Assembly (NCBI GenBank): GCA_023055505.1
Contig: JALIRH010000006.1
Location: 29,346,605 to 29,410,604 of the forward strand
DNA from: Callipepla californica brunnescens
Lineage: Eukaryota > Chordata > Aves > Galliformes > Odontophoridae
Length of the DNA stretch: 64,000 nt
Direction of reading: 5' to 3'
In this document: positions 41,593-55,714 of the stretch, in pieces
Position numbering within the stretch: position 1 is the first letter of the stretch
Layout: every line of letters begins with the position of its first letter
Position numbers and translations under genes: made by a program
The notes under the pieces: model-generated
What the model saw: only the letters and a program-made list of their open reading frames with translations
What the model was told of the DNA's origin: nothing
Database searches by the model: none

Positions 41593-41745
41593 TTGCTCTC
41601 CCCTCTCCCGGACCGTGATTTGTTGTGTATTAGTACATCTGGCTATAACTATTAGTAGTCATCGAAGTGGTTTGTTTCTGGATGGCCGAGCGCCAAAAGC
41701 GACAGCAGAAAATAGGAGCAGCTGACGGCGGGGCGGCCAATGGGA
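41593..41745 (-). promoter_or_regulatory. HOXA6 leader and proximal promoter
   Basis: GTGATTTGTTGT at 41615-41626 (ACAACAAATCAC in mRNA sense) lies 23-34 bases before the ATG and is identical to the motif in the HOXA7 leader. A CCAAT box is at 41737-41741. No CACGTG is present within 200 bp of the start. Confidence 0.45.
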
Positions 41746-44700
41746 TCGCGAGCGGCGCCCGCTCCCCCGGGGCCGCCGCCACCGCGCCGCGAAGTTACCG
41801 ACAGCCCCGGCCCCGGCGCGCCGCCCCGCGCCCCCGGCCCGCGGGGACGGACCGCGCCCCCGCCCGGCGGCCCGCCCCCTCGGGGATCCCGCCGTGAGAA
41901 CAGCGGCGCGAGGGTGACAGCAGAGGACGCGGAGCCCCCTCCTTCGGTGGTCGGAGTGGGGAGGGGGGGGAGAGGCGAGGGGGCTCCCGTAAAAGTTGTC
42001 GCCGCGCAGCGCCGGGGAGGAGCGGGGGAGCGCCGGCCCTGGGGAGGGGGCGGGCGATTGATGGATGCTGCGGAGGGAAAGTTTGGAGCGTGGAAGGGGC
42101 AACGCGGCGCCGGAGGGGCTCTGCCCGTGGGAGAGCAAACGCGCCCCGCCGCCGTCCCCAACGCTGCGTTGAGGCCGAGGCGGCCGGGCTGGAGGTGGTG
42201 TGCTGAAATCCCCCCCCCCCCTTCCTCCGATGGGGCTTCCCGCCCCGGCGCCAGCTTTGTGTGAGGCTGCGGCTCCCGCGTGGGCCAGGTTCTCGTGCGT
42301 TAATGAGCGCTCCGGCAATTAACGGCTTGCTCCGGGCCCGAGTAGGGAAGCGAGGCCTGCAGGGAGGAGGTTTTCCGTCCCGGAGTCCGAGAAGGGGCCG
42401 AGAAAGGCCGGGCGAGCCCCCCTCGCACAGTCCCTATACACCTCCACGTGTCGGCCTTCTCGACCCCCCCCCCGGCCTCTGCCGGACCGAGGGAACCCAA
42501 CATCCGAACCCAACACAGAGCCAGCAGGGCTACCCCTAATTAATACAGCCCAGCTAATGAGTCAGGAGAAGCCAATCGCTTTCGTCGTCTCTCTAAAACA
42601 ATTTGATTAAACACGGATGTGTGTCTTTAAGAGGGAAGGAAAAAAAAAAAACCAAACCCATACACACACACCCAACAACACGAAACAAACATTTCCACGT
42701 TCATTTTTCAACATGGCAGTTACCCGTAGCGGAAATCTCATTCCCGGCCCAGGGCAGAGACAGTAAGAGTGCTGATGAAATTCGCCGCGACGCGCACAGC
42801 GGAGCTGTAACCCCGCGGCTCCTGCGGAGGAGGGCACACCCCGAGCCGTGCGTGCTCCCATTACAACACAGAGAATATCCTAATTTTAAACGCGCTCCTC
42901 CGGAAAGCGACATTCGTGCGAGCCCTGTTTCCTAAAGCGGCTTTAACCCGAGAGTTCTGTTGTTGTCGGAGGACTATTTATCTCATTTCCGGGGGCTGAT
43001 TACGATACCTATAAAACAGCAGCGAGTTAAAACGTCGCCCCACAATAGTTCGTATTGTTCGCGGCCTCAGCTGGACTTTCACATTCAGATGTTGATTGCC
43101 TCCAATTTTTTTTCAACTTCCTTAAACTCCCGGTGCCGGCCGACCCGCGGCCACACCTGGCAAAACGCCGGCTCTGAGCTGCGGGCTCATAGGGAAACGC
43201 GTGTGTGCCGAGAGCCTTCCCCAGGAAAGTTTTGTGCTCTCTGCAAATAGGGCTATAAAAAGGGGGAACGGCAGCAACCCAGCACACAGAGCGGTGAGCA
43301 CAAAGAGCTTTAAAACGAGAGGATTTCCCCCAACGTGGGGCAGAACGAAAACTCGCCGTGAAACATCCATATTCGGGGCGAGCGGAGCGCAGCGGCCCTA
43401 CTTTAAAAAGTTGTGCTCAGGCGGCCTTTGTGTGAATCCGTCGCACGGAGACCAACGTTTAAAAAATCGCGCAAAGCTCTCTTTTATTTACATTTTGCAG
43501 CATTGCTTATGCATTGATTTATTTCTCTTTCCTTTTTTTTTTCCTTCCCCCCCCACTTTTTATTTTTTTTTTCTTTCCTTCTCTCTCTCTCAAGTTATCC
43601 CTCGCATCCAAACTGAACAGTCCACATCCCGACCGCGGGCAACGAAAACACTTCTTCGTTGCCCCCATCATATCCAAAAGCACTCAGTGCGTCCTTCCGC
43701 GCGGCCGGGCCGCTTTGGAGCCGTTTCGGTGACAGCCAAACGCTCCGCGCTGCGCTCTGTGCCGCGCTCATATCCGCGCGTCCTCTGCGCTCCTCCCCCC
43801 GCCCCCGCGCACCCCGAATCTCGGCACCCCGAGCTCTGCCCGCCCGGGCACATTCACCACAGTTTTCCTGCCGGGAAGCAGAAGACAGCCGCAGCGTTTT
43901 GCCACAGAGCCCCACGCTGCAGCCCCCGGTATCTCCCGGCCGTGCGTTTGTTTGCAGAGCTCCCCACGTCCCGCGTACCCCTCTCTTCATCCACAGGTAC
44001 AGGTGCGGAGGCATTTCCCTTCCTAACCCTAAAACCTTCTTTCTCCTCGTACACAAAACCCCTTACAGACCATTCTCTGCTCGGCAGAATCCCCCACCCC
44101 CCCACCCCCAATCCCTCCCTCCCTCTGCTTCCAACCCTTTAACTAAGAGCTCGAATCCAGGCGCTCCGGGCCGGCCGAGCCTCAGCTCTGACCCGCGGGG
44201 CACTGGGGGGTCGGCCCGGGGGACACACAGACCGAGGGCCGCCCCCGGCGACACAAACACACACACACCGAGGGCACAGCGAAGGGAGGGGGCTGCGCAA
44301 TATCTGTCCACGGGCGCGATGCGGTAGGCCTGATTTCTCTTTAAGAAACACATCTTTTTTAAATTATTATTATTAATTTTTCGGGGGGGTGGGGGGAGGC
44401 GGGGGTTAAGCCCCTGCGCGGTGCCGGCAGCGGCAGCAGCGCATTCTCCCGGCTCTGCCCCGCTCCCGGTGCCCGCCTCCGCCGCTCGGCCACGCCGTGG
44501 CAGCACTGAGCACCGCCGCTCGCAATAAATAATCCGCCGCTCGCCGCAGCCCCACTCCGCCGGGTACCGCAATGCAATGCAAATGCGCGGCTTCGGCGCC
44601 ACAAACAGCGCTGCGAGCAGCTCACCCGTGATGGCTGTCACCGAGGGGCGGCGGCGGCGGGGGCCCGGGAGCCTTCCCTGGTGTGTTGGAGGGGGGGGGA

Positions 44701-46794
44701 CGGGTGCCCGCAACCCATTCTCCGCTCGCAGCGAAAAGAGAACGCGTTCAGCCCCGGCTCCGCGATCCGCTCCGCTCCGCTCCGCGCAGCCGGGCTGAGC
44801 GCAGCCGCCGCCCGAGCTCTGCACCACGGCGACCATCCGAGACAGACAACCAAAGGCACAGCCGCGCTCCGGGAAGAACCTTCCCCCGGACATAGCAGCA
44901 TTGTGCCGTGATCCCCCACCCCCGCCCCAAAACAGCCTTAAAATAATCACAGATAAATCACATCTAAATTTCAGTCTCCGCGATGGAGCTTAAAGTTAAC
45001 GCTGCGAAAGAAAAATATTGCTTTTATATGCATATATAAATCATCCTTTTTTTTTTTCTTTTTTTTTTCTCTCTCTCCCTCCTGCCGGCAAAAATAATAA
45101 TAATAACAACACTATAATCCTCCCGGATTGATGCTGTAAACCTGAATTAACCTGAATTCTTAGAAAATAATCAGAATGCCACAGCGACCCCCTGGCAAAT
45201 GCAAACAGAAATAAACTTAGTGAAAAATCCACGCTTCCCGAATAAATAACAGCAAACCGGCATTTTATTCAGCACCTCTGCATGCACAGGTTAAATCGAA
45301 AGAAGCCGAGCTGCGGACGCATCTATTCCTGGCCGCTCACATTCCCATTCGCTTTAATTGCACATGTCTAATATCTCCCCGTATTAAAGCATGTTTCCCT
45401 GCTTACGGCAGTGTCATATACATTTCTCACCTTTTAGGTTCTGGCTCACAGGAGCCCCTGCGACTTTGACAGCTGTCGCTTTGGCTGCACAGGAGACGAA
45501 TCGCCCTCCTTTTGGTGCCAGAAGAAGCAGGAAATTAGCCAGGTTGCAAGTTGAAAATCTGCCACGCCAGTGCTTTGAATCCAATATGCCACACCTTCCA
45601 GCGGGGGAACTGGAAATTGCCATCCCGGATCTGTGTTCTAGGCGGCTGCTTATGCCGAACCTCCGCACACTTTGTTCACTATTGCCTTACAAAGAGCAAA
45701 TGAAATGGGGATTGAAAGCCAGAGAGATCCGAAGCAGGACAGAGCTCAGCAAAAGAATGCGGCTCTATTCTCGCAAGGGAAATTATAAAAAAGTTCATGT
45801 TCACGGTTACCATCCACATGACCGACAACGACCAATGGAAAAACCGAACAACTCATAAAGTTGTATTGCAAAGTTGTAAATTTTCATAAACAACAACGGA
45901 TTTATGGCCTTTTCCTCATCACTAAGAAGAGGCAGGTCTTAGAGAGGCGCCATCTTACCACAGAGGCAGCCCCGGAGTTTTTTTTTTTACCAGACCTGGA
46001 GTTCGCACTAATTTTATTAAATTCGCAATTAGTACATCGGCGGGGACCGGGGGCGGCGGAAAAAGGGAACTTCTGCGCGGACGATGCTCTCGTTCTACCT
46101 GTGTTCGGCAGCCCGAATAAAAGGACGTTTCGGGCTTTTAAAAGATCGTTTGATTTTTAATTTATAATTTTTATTTATAATTTTTTTTTTCATTTTTCAT
46201 TTTTGATGTGGGTTTTTTTGTTTTTTTTTTCACTATTGAAAAATGCTTTCTCGCCTCGACGTCGTGCGGTACCTGGCCGAATTGACCTTTTTCCTAAAGC
46301 GGGGTTGTTTTTCCCCTTTTTAACTCCATTCTCGTGCCCTCCGGCTCTGGAAAGCCGCCCGCCCGCAGCCGAGCCCTCACCCCGGGAAGTTTTGCCTCTC
46401 ACTTTTTGCTCCTTCCCAAATCTGGTTTCCCTGCGTGCGAGTGGGGCTCCGTCACGGCCGCCTGGGCCGGGCTCGGGTTTTCTGGAGGACCCCGGAGCTC
46501 TGTGGAAGGAAGCCCCGCCATAAAGAAGCTTTCCGCTTTATTAATCAACCGCGATGGGAGAAATAAATAAATAAATGTAAAAAAATAAAAATAAAAAGCA
46601 CGAAGTCGAGATAGAGAAATTGACTGATCGCTGTCCATTCGTCACCTTAGATTATTTTATTCCTTTCGATTATGGGGGGAGGAAAAAAAAAAAAAAAAGA
46701 TTGATGTGTTCGAATTTCTTTATTTGCGCGTTAACTATTTTTTGTATTTTTTATCCTTCCTTCGACCCGTTTCCCTAATAAATGAGCACAATTC
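41746..46794. other. HOXA6-HOXA7 intergenic region
   Basis: No confidently coding gene. Positions 41746-42480 and 42700-44920 are CpG-rich with a CTCF-like motif at 41872-41885 and TGATGGAT (group-1/PBX-like) at 42059-42066. Positions 42520-42720, 42950-43110 and 44930-46260 are AT-richer, with a YY1-like AAGATGGCGCC around 45947-45957 (minus strand). A 155-codon plus-strand open frame at 45391-45858 is of normal complexity but matches no family I recognise. AT-rich simple sequence occurs at 46140-46220 and 46560-46760. Confidence 0.45.
41872..41885 (-). promoter_or_regulatory. CTCF-like motif between HOXA6 and HOXA7 (weaker)
   Basis: The minus strand reads CCCCGAGGGGGCGG, 12 of 14 matches to CCASYAGRKGGCRS, lying 280 bp upstream of the HOXA6 start. 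A mammalian CTCF site occupies the A6/A7 interval. The match is GC-rich and could be chance. Confidence 0.3.
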
Positions 46795-48352
46795 ATTGTC
46801 AACAAGCATCTTTATTTTCCGTGTGACATAAAACACATTTATCGTGGGAGATACTTGAACACGGTATCACTTCCAAAGAGAGTTCACAGACATATTTTTT
46901 TCCACTTCCAATACTTACACGGCATATCCAAATGTTCACAACGAACACATCGAAACACATTGTAACATACAATTTTTTGAATCAACTTTAGCCAAACCTT
47001 CGAGACGGATTTATACAGAGTTCTGAACGATACGTCATGCGACAAAGTTTCCGAATTAATTACATACTTCCCAATTTATGACATGATCTTACAAATGAGC
47101 TCCAAGACAAATATAAATGACAAAGAAAAAAAAAATCGTTCAAATATACAATATCTGCTATCGTAGGAAAATTCACGGTATTACATATTAACACGTTCGG
47201 ATAATCAGGACAAACAGATATTTCAAAGGTGGTTACATGGTCATTTAAATTCACTTTGCCAAGAACACTTTCAGCTATATTGAGTAAGATCAACCCAGAA
47301 TAAGGTAACGGCCTTGAGCAGAGGCAGCCTAAGGTAGAAGCCCACGGTAGATATTAAACCGCTTTGTACAATATTGGCGTGTGTGTTCGCTCCCTCACTC
47401 GGAAGAGTAAAGGTTCGCGGACAGAGATATATTGCAGCATATGGTTTTCATTAATAATTGCTTTGGAATAAATATATTATTTTAAATTTAAATATATTCA
47501 GCCTTTATGGTACCAAATTCTATACCAAAGCTATGGATGCGTGCTTTTCGAACTACTACGCTTACGTTTCTAAAAGCATTTAGCAATTCACATTAGTACG
47601 TTATCTTCTTCTGACTACTAAAATACAGCATACTTTCGAAGATAGGTAGGCGGAGCAAGATATATAGGTAGTCTGAAAAATAGGTAGTACGACTCATTGC
47701 TGTGGATTGTAGTGGTTTGTGGCACATTTTTTTTTTCCCCCCTCTCTTGCTGTTTTACCTTTTGTTAGTGTAGCTGTTAGTTACGGTACTTTTCTAACAA
47801 TAATTAAAAGAAAATAAAAAGGAAAAATTAAAAATAAAAATAAAAAGGAAAGTGCAGAGCTACTTATTCAAAATTAGGTAGTTTTTCTTAATGTGAGCCT
47901 AATGCACTTTTCCCCTTTCATCGTGATTGGGACTATCGAGTCAGGTAGTTACTTCGGAAGGTCACGGTGTACTTTATGTGCAAGCAGCAGTCCTCCCACC
48001 GAAACGTCCCCGGGACAAACCCACCCTAGCGTGGGTGAACGAAAACTCAAATGATTGTAGGATGCTCTTAGGATATGCTACCTCGGGGGGGGTTTGGAGA
48101 GGACAGAAGAGGGGAGAGAGGACTGGAAGTCCAACCCAAGAGACGTTTTCATGTTTGCAAACGCTCGCTTGCAAGACAGAACTGAAGGGAACTGATTACC
48201 TTTTTTTTTTTTTTTTTTTTTTTTTAATAAAAACAGTGATTGTGTATCTCTCTCTCCTTTTTTCTTTTTTTTTTTTTCCTCTTTAAAGGGAGCTTTTAGA
48301 GCTGTCACGTGCATACATTATTATAAGAGATTGCTTCCTCGAATGGGACTCC
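46795..48352 (-). other. HOXA7: HOXA7 3' untranslated region
   Basis: A long AT-rich tail follows the HOXA7 stop. AATAAA is read as TTTATT at 46811-46816 on the plus strand, giving about 1.55 kb of UTR. Normal-complexity AT-rich sequence between 46800 and 47700 looks conserved. It carries five miR-196 seed-type sites (47643-47950) and T runs near 48200-48280. Confidence 0.65.
47643..47950 (-). promoter_or_regulatory. Cluster of five miR-196 target sites in HOXA7 3'UTR
   Basis: On the plus strand the miR-196 5' sequence appears as TAGGTAG at 47643-47649 (7mer-A1), TAGGTAGT at 47665-47672, 47681-47688 and 47875-47882 (8-mers, the last extending to ten bases) and AGGTAGTT at 47943-47950 (7mer-m8). 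The mRNA therefore has five complementary ACTACCT-type sites within 310 bases. HOXA7 is an established miR-196 target in mammals. Confidence 0.8.
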
Positions 48353-50130
<1,778 letters not shown>

Positions 50131-50295
50131 AATTTTGACCTGTGATTTGTTGTCCGGCAGGCTTCAGTGTCGGTTTTACGAGGTAGCGTGATATATGATA
50201 ACATTACACCCCCAGATTTACACCAAACCCCATTTTCTTTTGGACTGAGCTGCCTCCAGCACGTGACCGGTCATATGACGCCGCCCGCCAATCCC
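50131..50295 (-). promoter_or_regulatory. HOXA7 leader and proximal promoter
   Basis: GTGATTTGTTGT at 50142-50153 (ACAACAAATCAC in mRNA sense) lies 12-23 bases before the ATG, identical to the HOXA6 leader motif. CACGTG is at 50260-50265 and CCAAT at 50288-50292. The palindromic TGACCGGTCA overlaps the E-box. Confidence 0.5.
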
Positions 50296-53200
50296 CGCCC
50301 GCCTCACAGGTGGTGCCGGCCGCGGCCCGCCGGTGCCCGGCCATGGACGGGGCCGCCGGGGCCGCCGCCGCCGCCCCGCGCCGTCGAGCCGCCGCCCCTC
50401 GGCCCCCGACGGCACCGCCGCCGCCGCCGCGAGGGGGGAGCGCACGAGTCCCGCTCCGCGGAACCGCTCTGCGGAGGCGGCGGAGGGAGGGGGGAGGGCC
50501 GGGGGGGAGGGTGGGCGGGCACCATGTGGTCCTCGTTAGACGGGGCGGGGGAGAAGGGGGGGGGGGGACAGGGGGAGAACGTTAAAAACAAAACAACTTG
50601 AAAGAAGTGAAAGCTCTCATTGTCTTTCTTTGCTGTAAGCACGCAGAGGGGTCACGAAAATGCGGGGGGGGGGGAGGTGGAGTGTTTGGGGTGCCATCAG
50701 CTGCGGGGTACGCTGGCCACGTCCCGCCGCGGAGGGTGCCGGAGCCCTAGCCAAACACAGGGGTGCACGGAGCGCTCGGGGGGGCGGCCCGGCCCGGCCC
50801 TCCTCCCCGGGGAGAAAGGGCAAGAGAAGAAACACAACCGCCCCCCGAATAAAGGCGACATACAACGGGTGGGAGAGGGAACGGTCAACTTCCTGAGCGC
50901 CTCAAAAAACAGAAAGAAAACAATACTCTATATTCAAGGAGCCTACTGCAAAAAGCCTTCAGCCCTCAGCCTTATTATTATTATTTTTTTCCTGCGCCCC
51001 TTTTACCTTTCCATCGTACGTACCTTACAGCCCCGTTCTTCTCAGCTCGTGGGGAACGCAGCCGGTTTTCTAAACCCCGGCTCCCCAACAATGCGAATGG
51101 CTCTGCATTGAGGATGCTGCGCCGTGCCCTTCCTTTAAACGGATCGTAAAATGAGTTTCCTTCCCTCAGACAGGGAGTCCTGGTAAAGACAGCTTTTACT
51201 GCCTGCCTGTATTGCACATCATAAACTGGAAGGAGCACAATGGAATTGCCCCGGAAATTCTCCTTTCAATTATAGTTTGGTGCCCCGTGTACAAAGACTT
51301 TCTCACCACTTAAAATTGTTCTTGGCGATATTTCGCACGGACCCTAAACTTTCCGTTTTGTAACCGTGGAACACCCTCTCCCCCCCACCCCTCCCGCACA
51401 CCTCCACGCTCGCCCTTGGGGAGCCTTTATGCGCGGTTATTGCAGCCCCATGAATACAGGTTCGTGACAGAAGCGAGTAAATTCTTAGAGCGAGATCCCC
51501 GAGATATTGCTGCCTCTGAGCATGCAAATGTGGCGGCTGCTCCTAGAGATGTGCCAAGCGCCAAGCACGTGAAAACGCGGCTGATACTCGCAAGCGGAGG
51601 GGAGAATCTGGAGAAAAGGGCTCTGCGCGCGTTTATTCCGATTTTGGCAATATCGCTGCGGTCGATGTGGGAACATTCCGGCAGAAGAAGCTGCCGGAGG
51701 GGAAGAAAGGCCCAAGAAGTTAAACGAACGCGAAGCAAACAAGACGACGACTCAGAAGATCAAAGAAGCTGAAGTAGATGACATTAGACCAATAAATAGC
51801 TCCTCTGGTGACAACATACCAAGACGCAAGGAGAAAGAAACAGCGAACATAGCCCGTGTCTAGACTCAAATATTGATAACGGCGAAGCGAACAGAGGAGC
51901 CGGGCGCGTGTATTTCGGGTTCCGTGTGCCTGCAAAATAAGCGCTGCGATGCCGTTAGCTTTGCGGGGGTGTGTTGTGACCGCCGCCTTTTCTTCTATTT
52001 CGCTCGCAGCTTTTAATCTGCCAACCCACAAATAATAATAGTAATAACATCAGAATGCCTCCCACCCAACACATCGTCAAAGCGGCTCCGATTTGGCCCC
52101 CACCACCTTATTTGCGCGCCCACCCCCCGCGTGTTCGCCCCACGGCGGCACAGCTCTGCTCGGAAATAGCCCCGAAATGTCTCATTCTGTCGCACACGAA
52201 CAACCCCGGACACGGCCGCCTGCAAAACGCATTCATATATACGTATATATATATATTACAGTCGAGGAAATAGCGAGCGAGCTGAGATTGCGAGGTTTCC
52301 GTCACCGCAATCTTCTCACACGCTTTAAAAATAATCCTCCAGGCGGGATTCATTGTATTTATGATTTTCGTGGGAGAGCTCGCTCCGCTTCCACAGCTTT
52401 TCCGGGAAGTCAAAGGCAGCGATAAAACGGTGCTCAGAAGTTACGCGCGACCTGGGAGCACTCCCCGGTTACGGCTCATGTGCCGAGAGGGATCGTGATG
52501 TAGTTCGCACTAGAAAGCATTTTTGTTGTTTTGGAATCTCGCCGTAATTTATCCCCGATTATAATGGAGCGCGCTGTGCCAAGTTATTACTTCGTATGAC
52601 GACGCATAAACACTTTTTAATTTCAGCGCAGTTTTACTGCCCTCGGAAAAAAAAAAAAAAAAAAAAAGGATTAAAAAAAAGGAAAAGAATTTATCATAAG
52701 AAGTTTAACAACGCCATTGTAGACAAACATTTGATAGGAAGGCTCTTATTAGAAAGCGGGGAGTGGCTGCTGCTCTACATCCCTAGAAAGAATTAAATCT
52801 TTGCAGCGGGGTGGGGAAAAAATAGCACAGTGCGCGCATTCCTTTCCGATGCTGAATTTCGATGTTAAGATATTGCCTTTGATTTAAGGAAATGTAAATA
52901 AAACGCGGAGAAAGTGGTTCTATTACAGAGCGCTGTTCAGCTTTTTTTTTTCCCCCGTTTCTTCTTGTCTGACTGTAACTTAAAAAATACGACGATCTTC
53001 CTTCAGAACACATTTTGTGCGTCCTCCCCTCCCGTTTCTGTTTTCTTTCCAATCATATTTTCCCCCCATTCTCTTGGCAATGTCTGAACACGCGCTACCA
53101 TTCCCCGCTACTTCTAATTCTCAAGACCAGAAGCCAACGAAAGCAAGACGGAGAGAAATAGGAAAACGAGAGGGGGGAAATCAGAGTGGCGGGCCAGGAG

Positions 53201-55714
53201 AAGTTAGGAGTGACTTTGGGACACGTCAAGTTTGCGGAGAACTCGAGTACAGTTAGCATCTGTACGATATAAGTACAGCGTGTCCCACGAAGCGTGGGAT
53301 TGCCGAGGACGCAGGCGGGGAGTTTTATTTGTACCAGAGACAGATGTTTGGAAATTTCCCCTCGCCGGTAAATAATTTTCAAATTAAAACTCCTCAGAGC
53401 TTCGTTTCCCTTCGTCGCTACTCGCTTCGAGGGCAGCCCCGTGCACACCGCGTCTCCCCGGCAGGGCCGGGCGGACCCGGGAGCACCCCGATTCCCCCCT
53501 GCTCTGCCGTCCCCGCATTTTCCGAGCATGTCATTTCTCACCGGGAAAGCGGGAGGCTCAGAGCGGGGCGAGGGGCTGGGGAAGGCTTGGACGGGCTCGC
53601 AGCTCTGTGCCGCGGCTCCGTCAGCTGGTAGGGAGCGGTGGGTGCTTCGAGAATAATAAAGCGGAATGCGGTGCGGGGCGAGCGTTCGCTGTGACCACGC
53701 ATTGACGCTGCCCCAGTGAGAAGGGGATAAGGGAAAAAAAAAAAAAGATATAATAAAAATAAAAAAAGAAGAAGAAAAACAAGGGGGTAAAAAAATAAAA
53801 CAGAGTAAAAATAGAGGGGGGGGCGGAAAATGAACTCGGCCTTTGTTGACGCTCAGCCCGCGGCTCCGGCCCGCGATCTGCGCCCACGCCGTCGACATTT
53901 TAGGCGCTGGCGGGAGGCGGCCGAGCGCTTGATGGCGGGCGGCTGTTCTTTCGCGGGCTCACAGCGCCACCTGCCGGCGCTCCGGCGCGCCGCCCGCCAG
54001 CCCGCCGCGCCCCGCGGAGCAGAACCGCGCAGGCGGCTCCGCTTCGGCCGCGCCCCACGGCTCCGCGTCCGCGCCTGGCCCGGCCCGGCCAGGCCGGGGG
54101 GGGGGGGAGGCTCATAAAGGCTGTTATTTCCGCTCGCTCGCTTTATCTAAAACAGCCAGACAAAACAAATGAAAAGGCTTTTGTAGAAAATCTTAATTGT
54201 GGCTGGACAGTTGTAAACTCATTAAGGGCCGAATTCCAGACAGTTTGCAGACCCGTCATTTATTACACACTCTTAATGCTGATTCTTTGAAGTTGCCTCC
54301 GTCTGCAACAACAGAGGGCGTCCCAGCATCCCAAACACTGGCTCGGGGCTCAATTAGGGGCTTTTTTTGTGTGTGCACGCCAGAACGAGCTCCTTTCACT
54401 AATTAGAACTCATCAAATCTTACCCCGGATTTCTTTTATTATTATTTTTTTTTTTCAAGGTGAAGCCGACAGGATTTTCCCCCGCAGTTCTGCACATCTG
54501 TACTCTCCGTGCCGGCTCCCTACGTTCTGCCTTTCGCCCTGCAGCGTTTTACACCCCATAAACGGTTACAGCAGTCATTTTCTTTTATTGCGCTGCATGG
54601 CTCTGAATTTTCCTAACAACAACTTCTGCCAAGACCACAAGTGCGCTCCGTCTTATTTCGCTCTCGGTACATATCTGTGCAATATATACGCTCCCACCCG
54701 ACAGATCCGCGCGGTCGGGGCGCGCAGAGCCGTCCCCGCGGGAACGCGTCCGCCCCAACGCGGCTGCAGGGCTCGCAGACTCCGCGATTTCTTTTGTTGC
54801 AGAGCCCGGTTTGGCTCGGGGCGGCGGGGGAGGGGTGGGCGCAAGGGATGGGGGGGGTGGGGGGCACAGAAATCTCCAGCTCGGAAGAATCTCTCCCCTT
54901 CTTTCTGTTGTTGCTTTAGGAAAAAAAAAAAAATAATCGGATTTTGCCTCCGCTGCTCTAGCCGTGCTCTTTTCCCTCGACTGAACCAGAGAGTAAAATT
55001 GACACCATAAATTCTACCGTAATTGTCAGTAAAATTTTATCTCTCTCTGTCTCTCTATATACATACATAATCTGCGGCGCTAGTAAAATGCAGCGGCTTG
55101 TTTTTATTTGCCACGGGACATTTAAAAAGAAAAAAAAAAAAAAATCCCCATCGCGAAGGCTAGGGGAGAAAGAAAGGGGCGACGTCCTCAACACCATATT
55201 TTTGCATGGGCGATTATCTCCAGAAGGGGATTTAGAGTGGGCTCGGGGAGCGGGCTCCTTCTCCGTCTCGCTGCAGCGCGTTATCGAGGAGCAATGAAGC
55301 GGCCCCGTGTAAATGTCGCCGTCTGCACTGATTTACACTTCGGCCCGCTCCGAGGAGAGCTGCACGTTTCGGGTCGGTCCTCACCACCCCCGCCCCGCCG
55401 GAGGAATTTAATAAAATCGATTTAACGTGAGCGTGAGCCCCCGCTCCCATTTGAAGGAGCTGCCGTTCTCCATCGCTAAGCGCCGGCTTCCGAAACGGTA
55501 TCCGGGAGGGGGGAGCAGGGCCTGCCCCCCTCGGGAAGCCAAAGGCATTCCGGACCCATTTAGAGCCAAAAGAAGCCCAGCTTTCCCCTGAGCTGGGCTC
55601 TGCGTTTGCAGAACAGTGCGCAAGAAGCCCCAGCTCGGCTCTCGGCCCCGTAACGTCCGCTGGGGGCTCCGGGTGGAACTCCTTGCTTAAGAACCTTAAA
55701 ACATCACGGAATAG
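50296..55714. other. HOXA7-HOXA9 intergenic region (no HOXA8)
   Basis: No homeobox is present in any frame, consistent with loss of HOXA8 in tetrapods. CpG-rich DNA covers 50300-50850, 53400-54110, 54690-54870 and 55230-55680. AT-richer blocks at 51240-51530, 52230-52420, 52490-52790, 53220-53400, 54110-54270 and 54960-55120 look conserved; the last includes CCATAAA and TTGTCAGTAAAATTTTAT (HOX/MEIS type). A CTCF-like motif is at 53964-53977. Short A and T homopolymers are scattered throughout. Confidence 0.55.
53964..53977 (-). promoter_or_regulatory. CTCF-like motif between HOXA7 and HOXA9
   Basis: The minus strand reads CCGGCAGGTGGCGC, 13 of 14 matches to CCASYAGRKGGCRS. It lies midway between HOXA7 and HOXA9, where mammals have the strong C7|9 CTCF boundary separating repressed posterior from active anterior HOXA chromatin. 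Orientation is the same as the A5/A6 and A6/A7 candidates. Binding is inferred. Confidence 0.55.

Noticed and set aside
45945..45960. GCGCCATCTTACC as a CTCF site
   Set aside because: Only about 9 of 14 core positions match; fits a YY1-type AAGATGGCG motif better.
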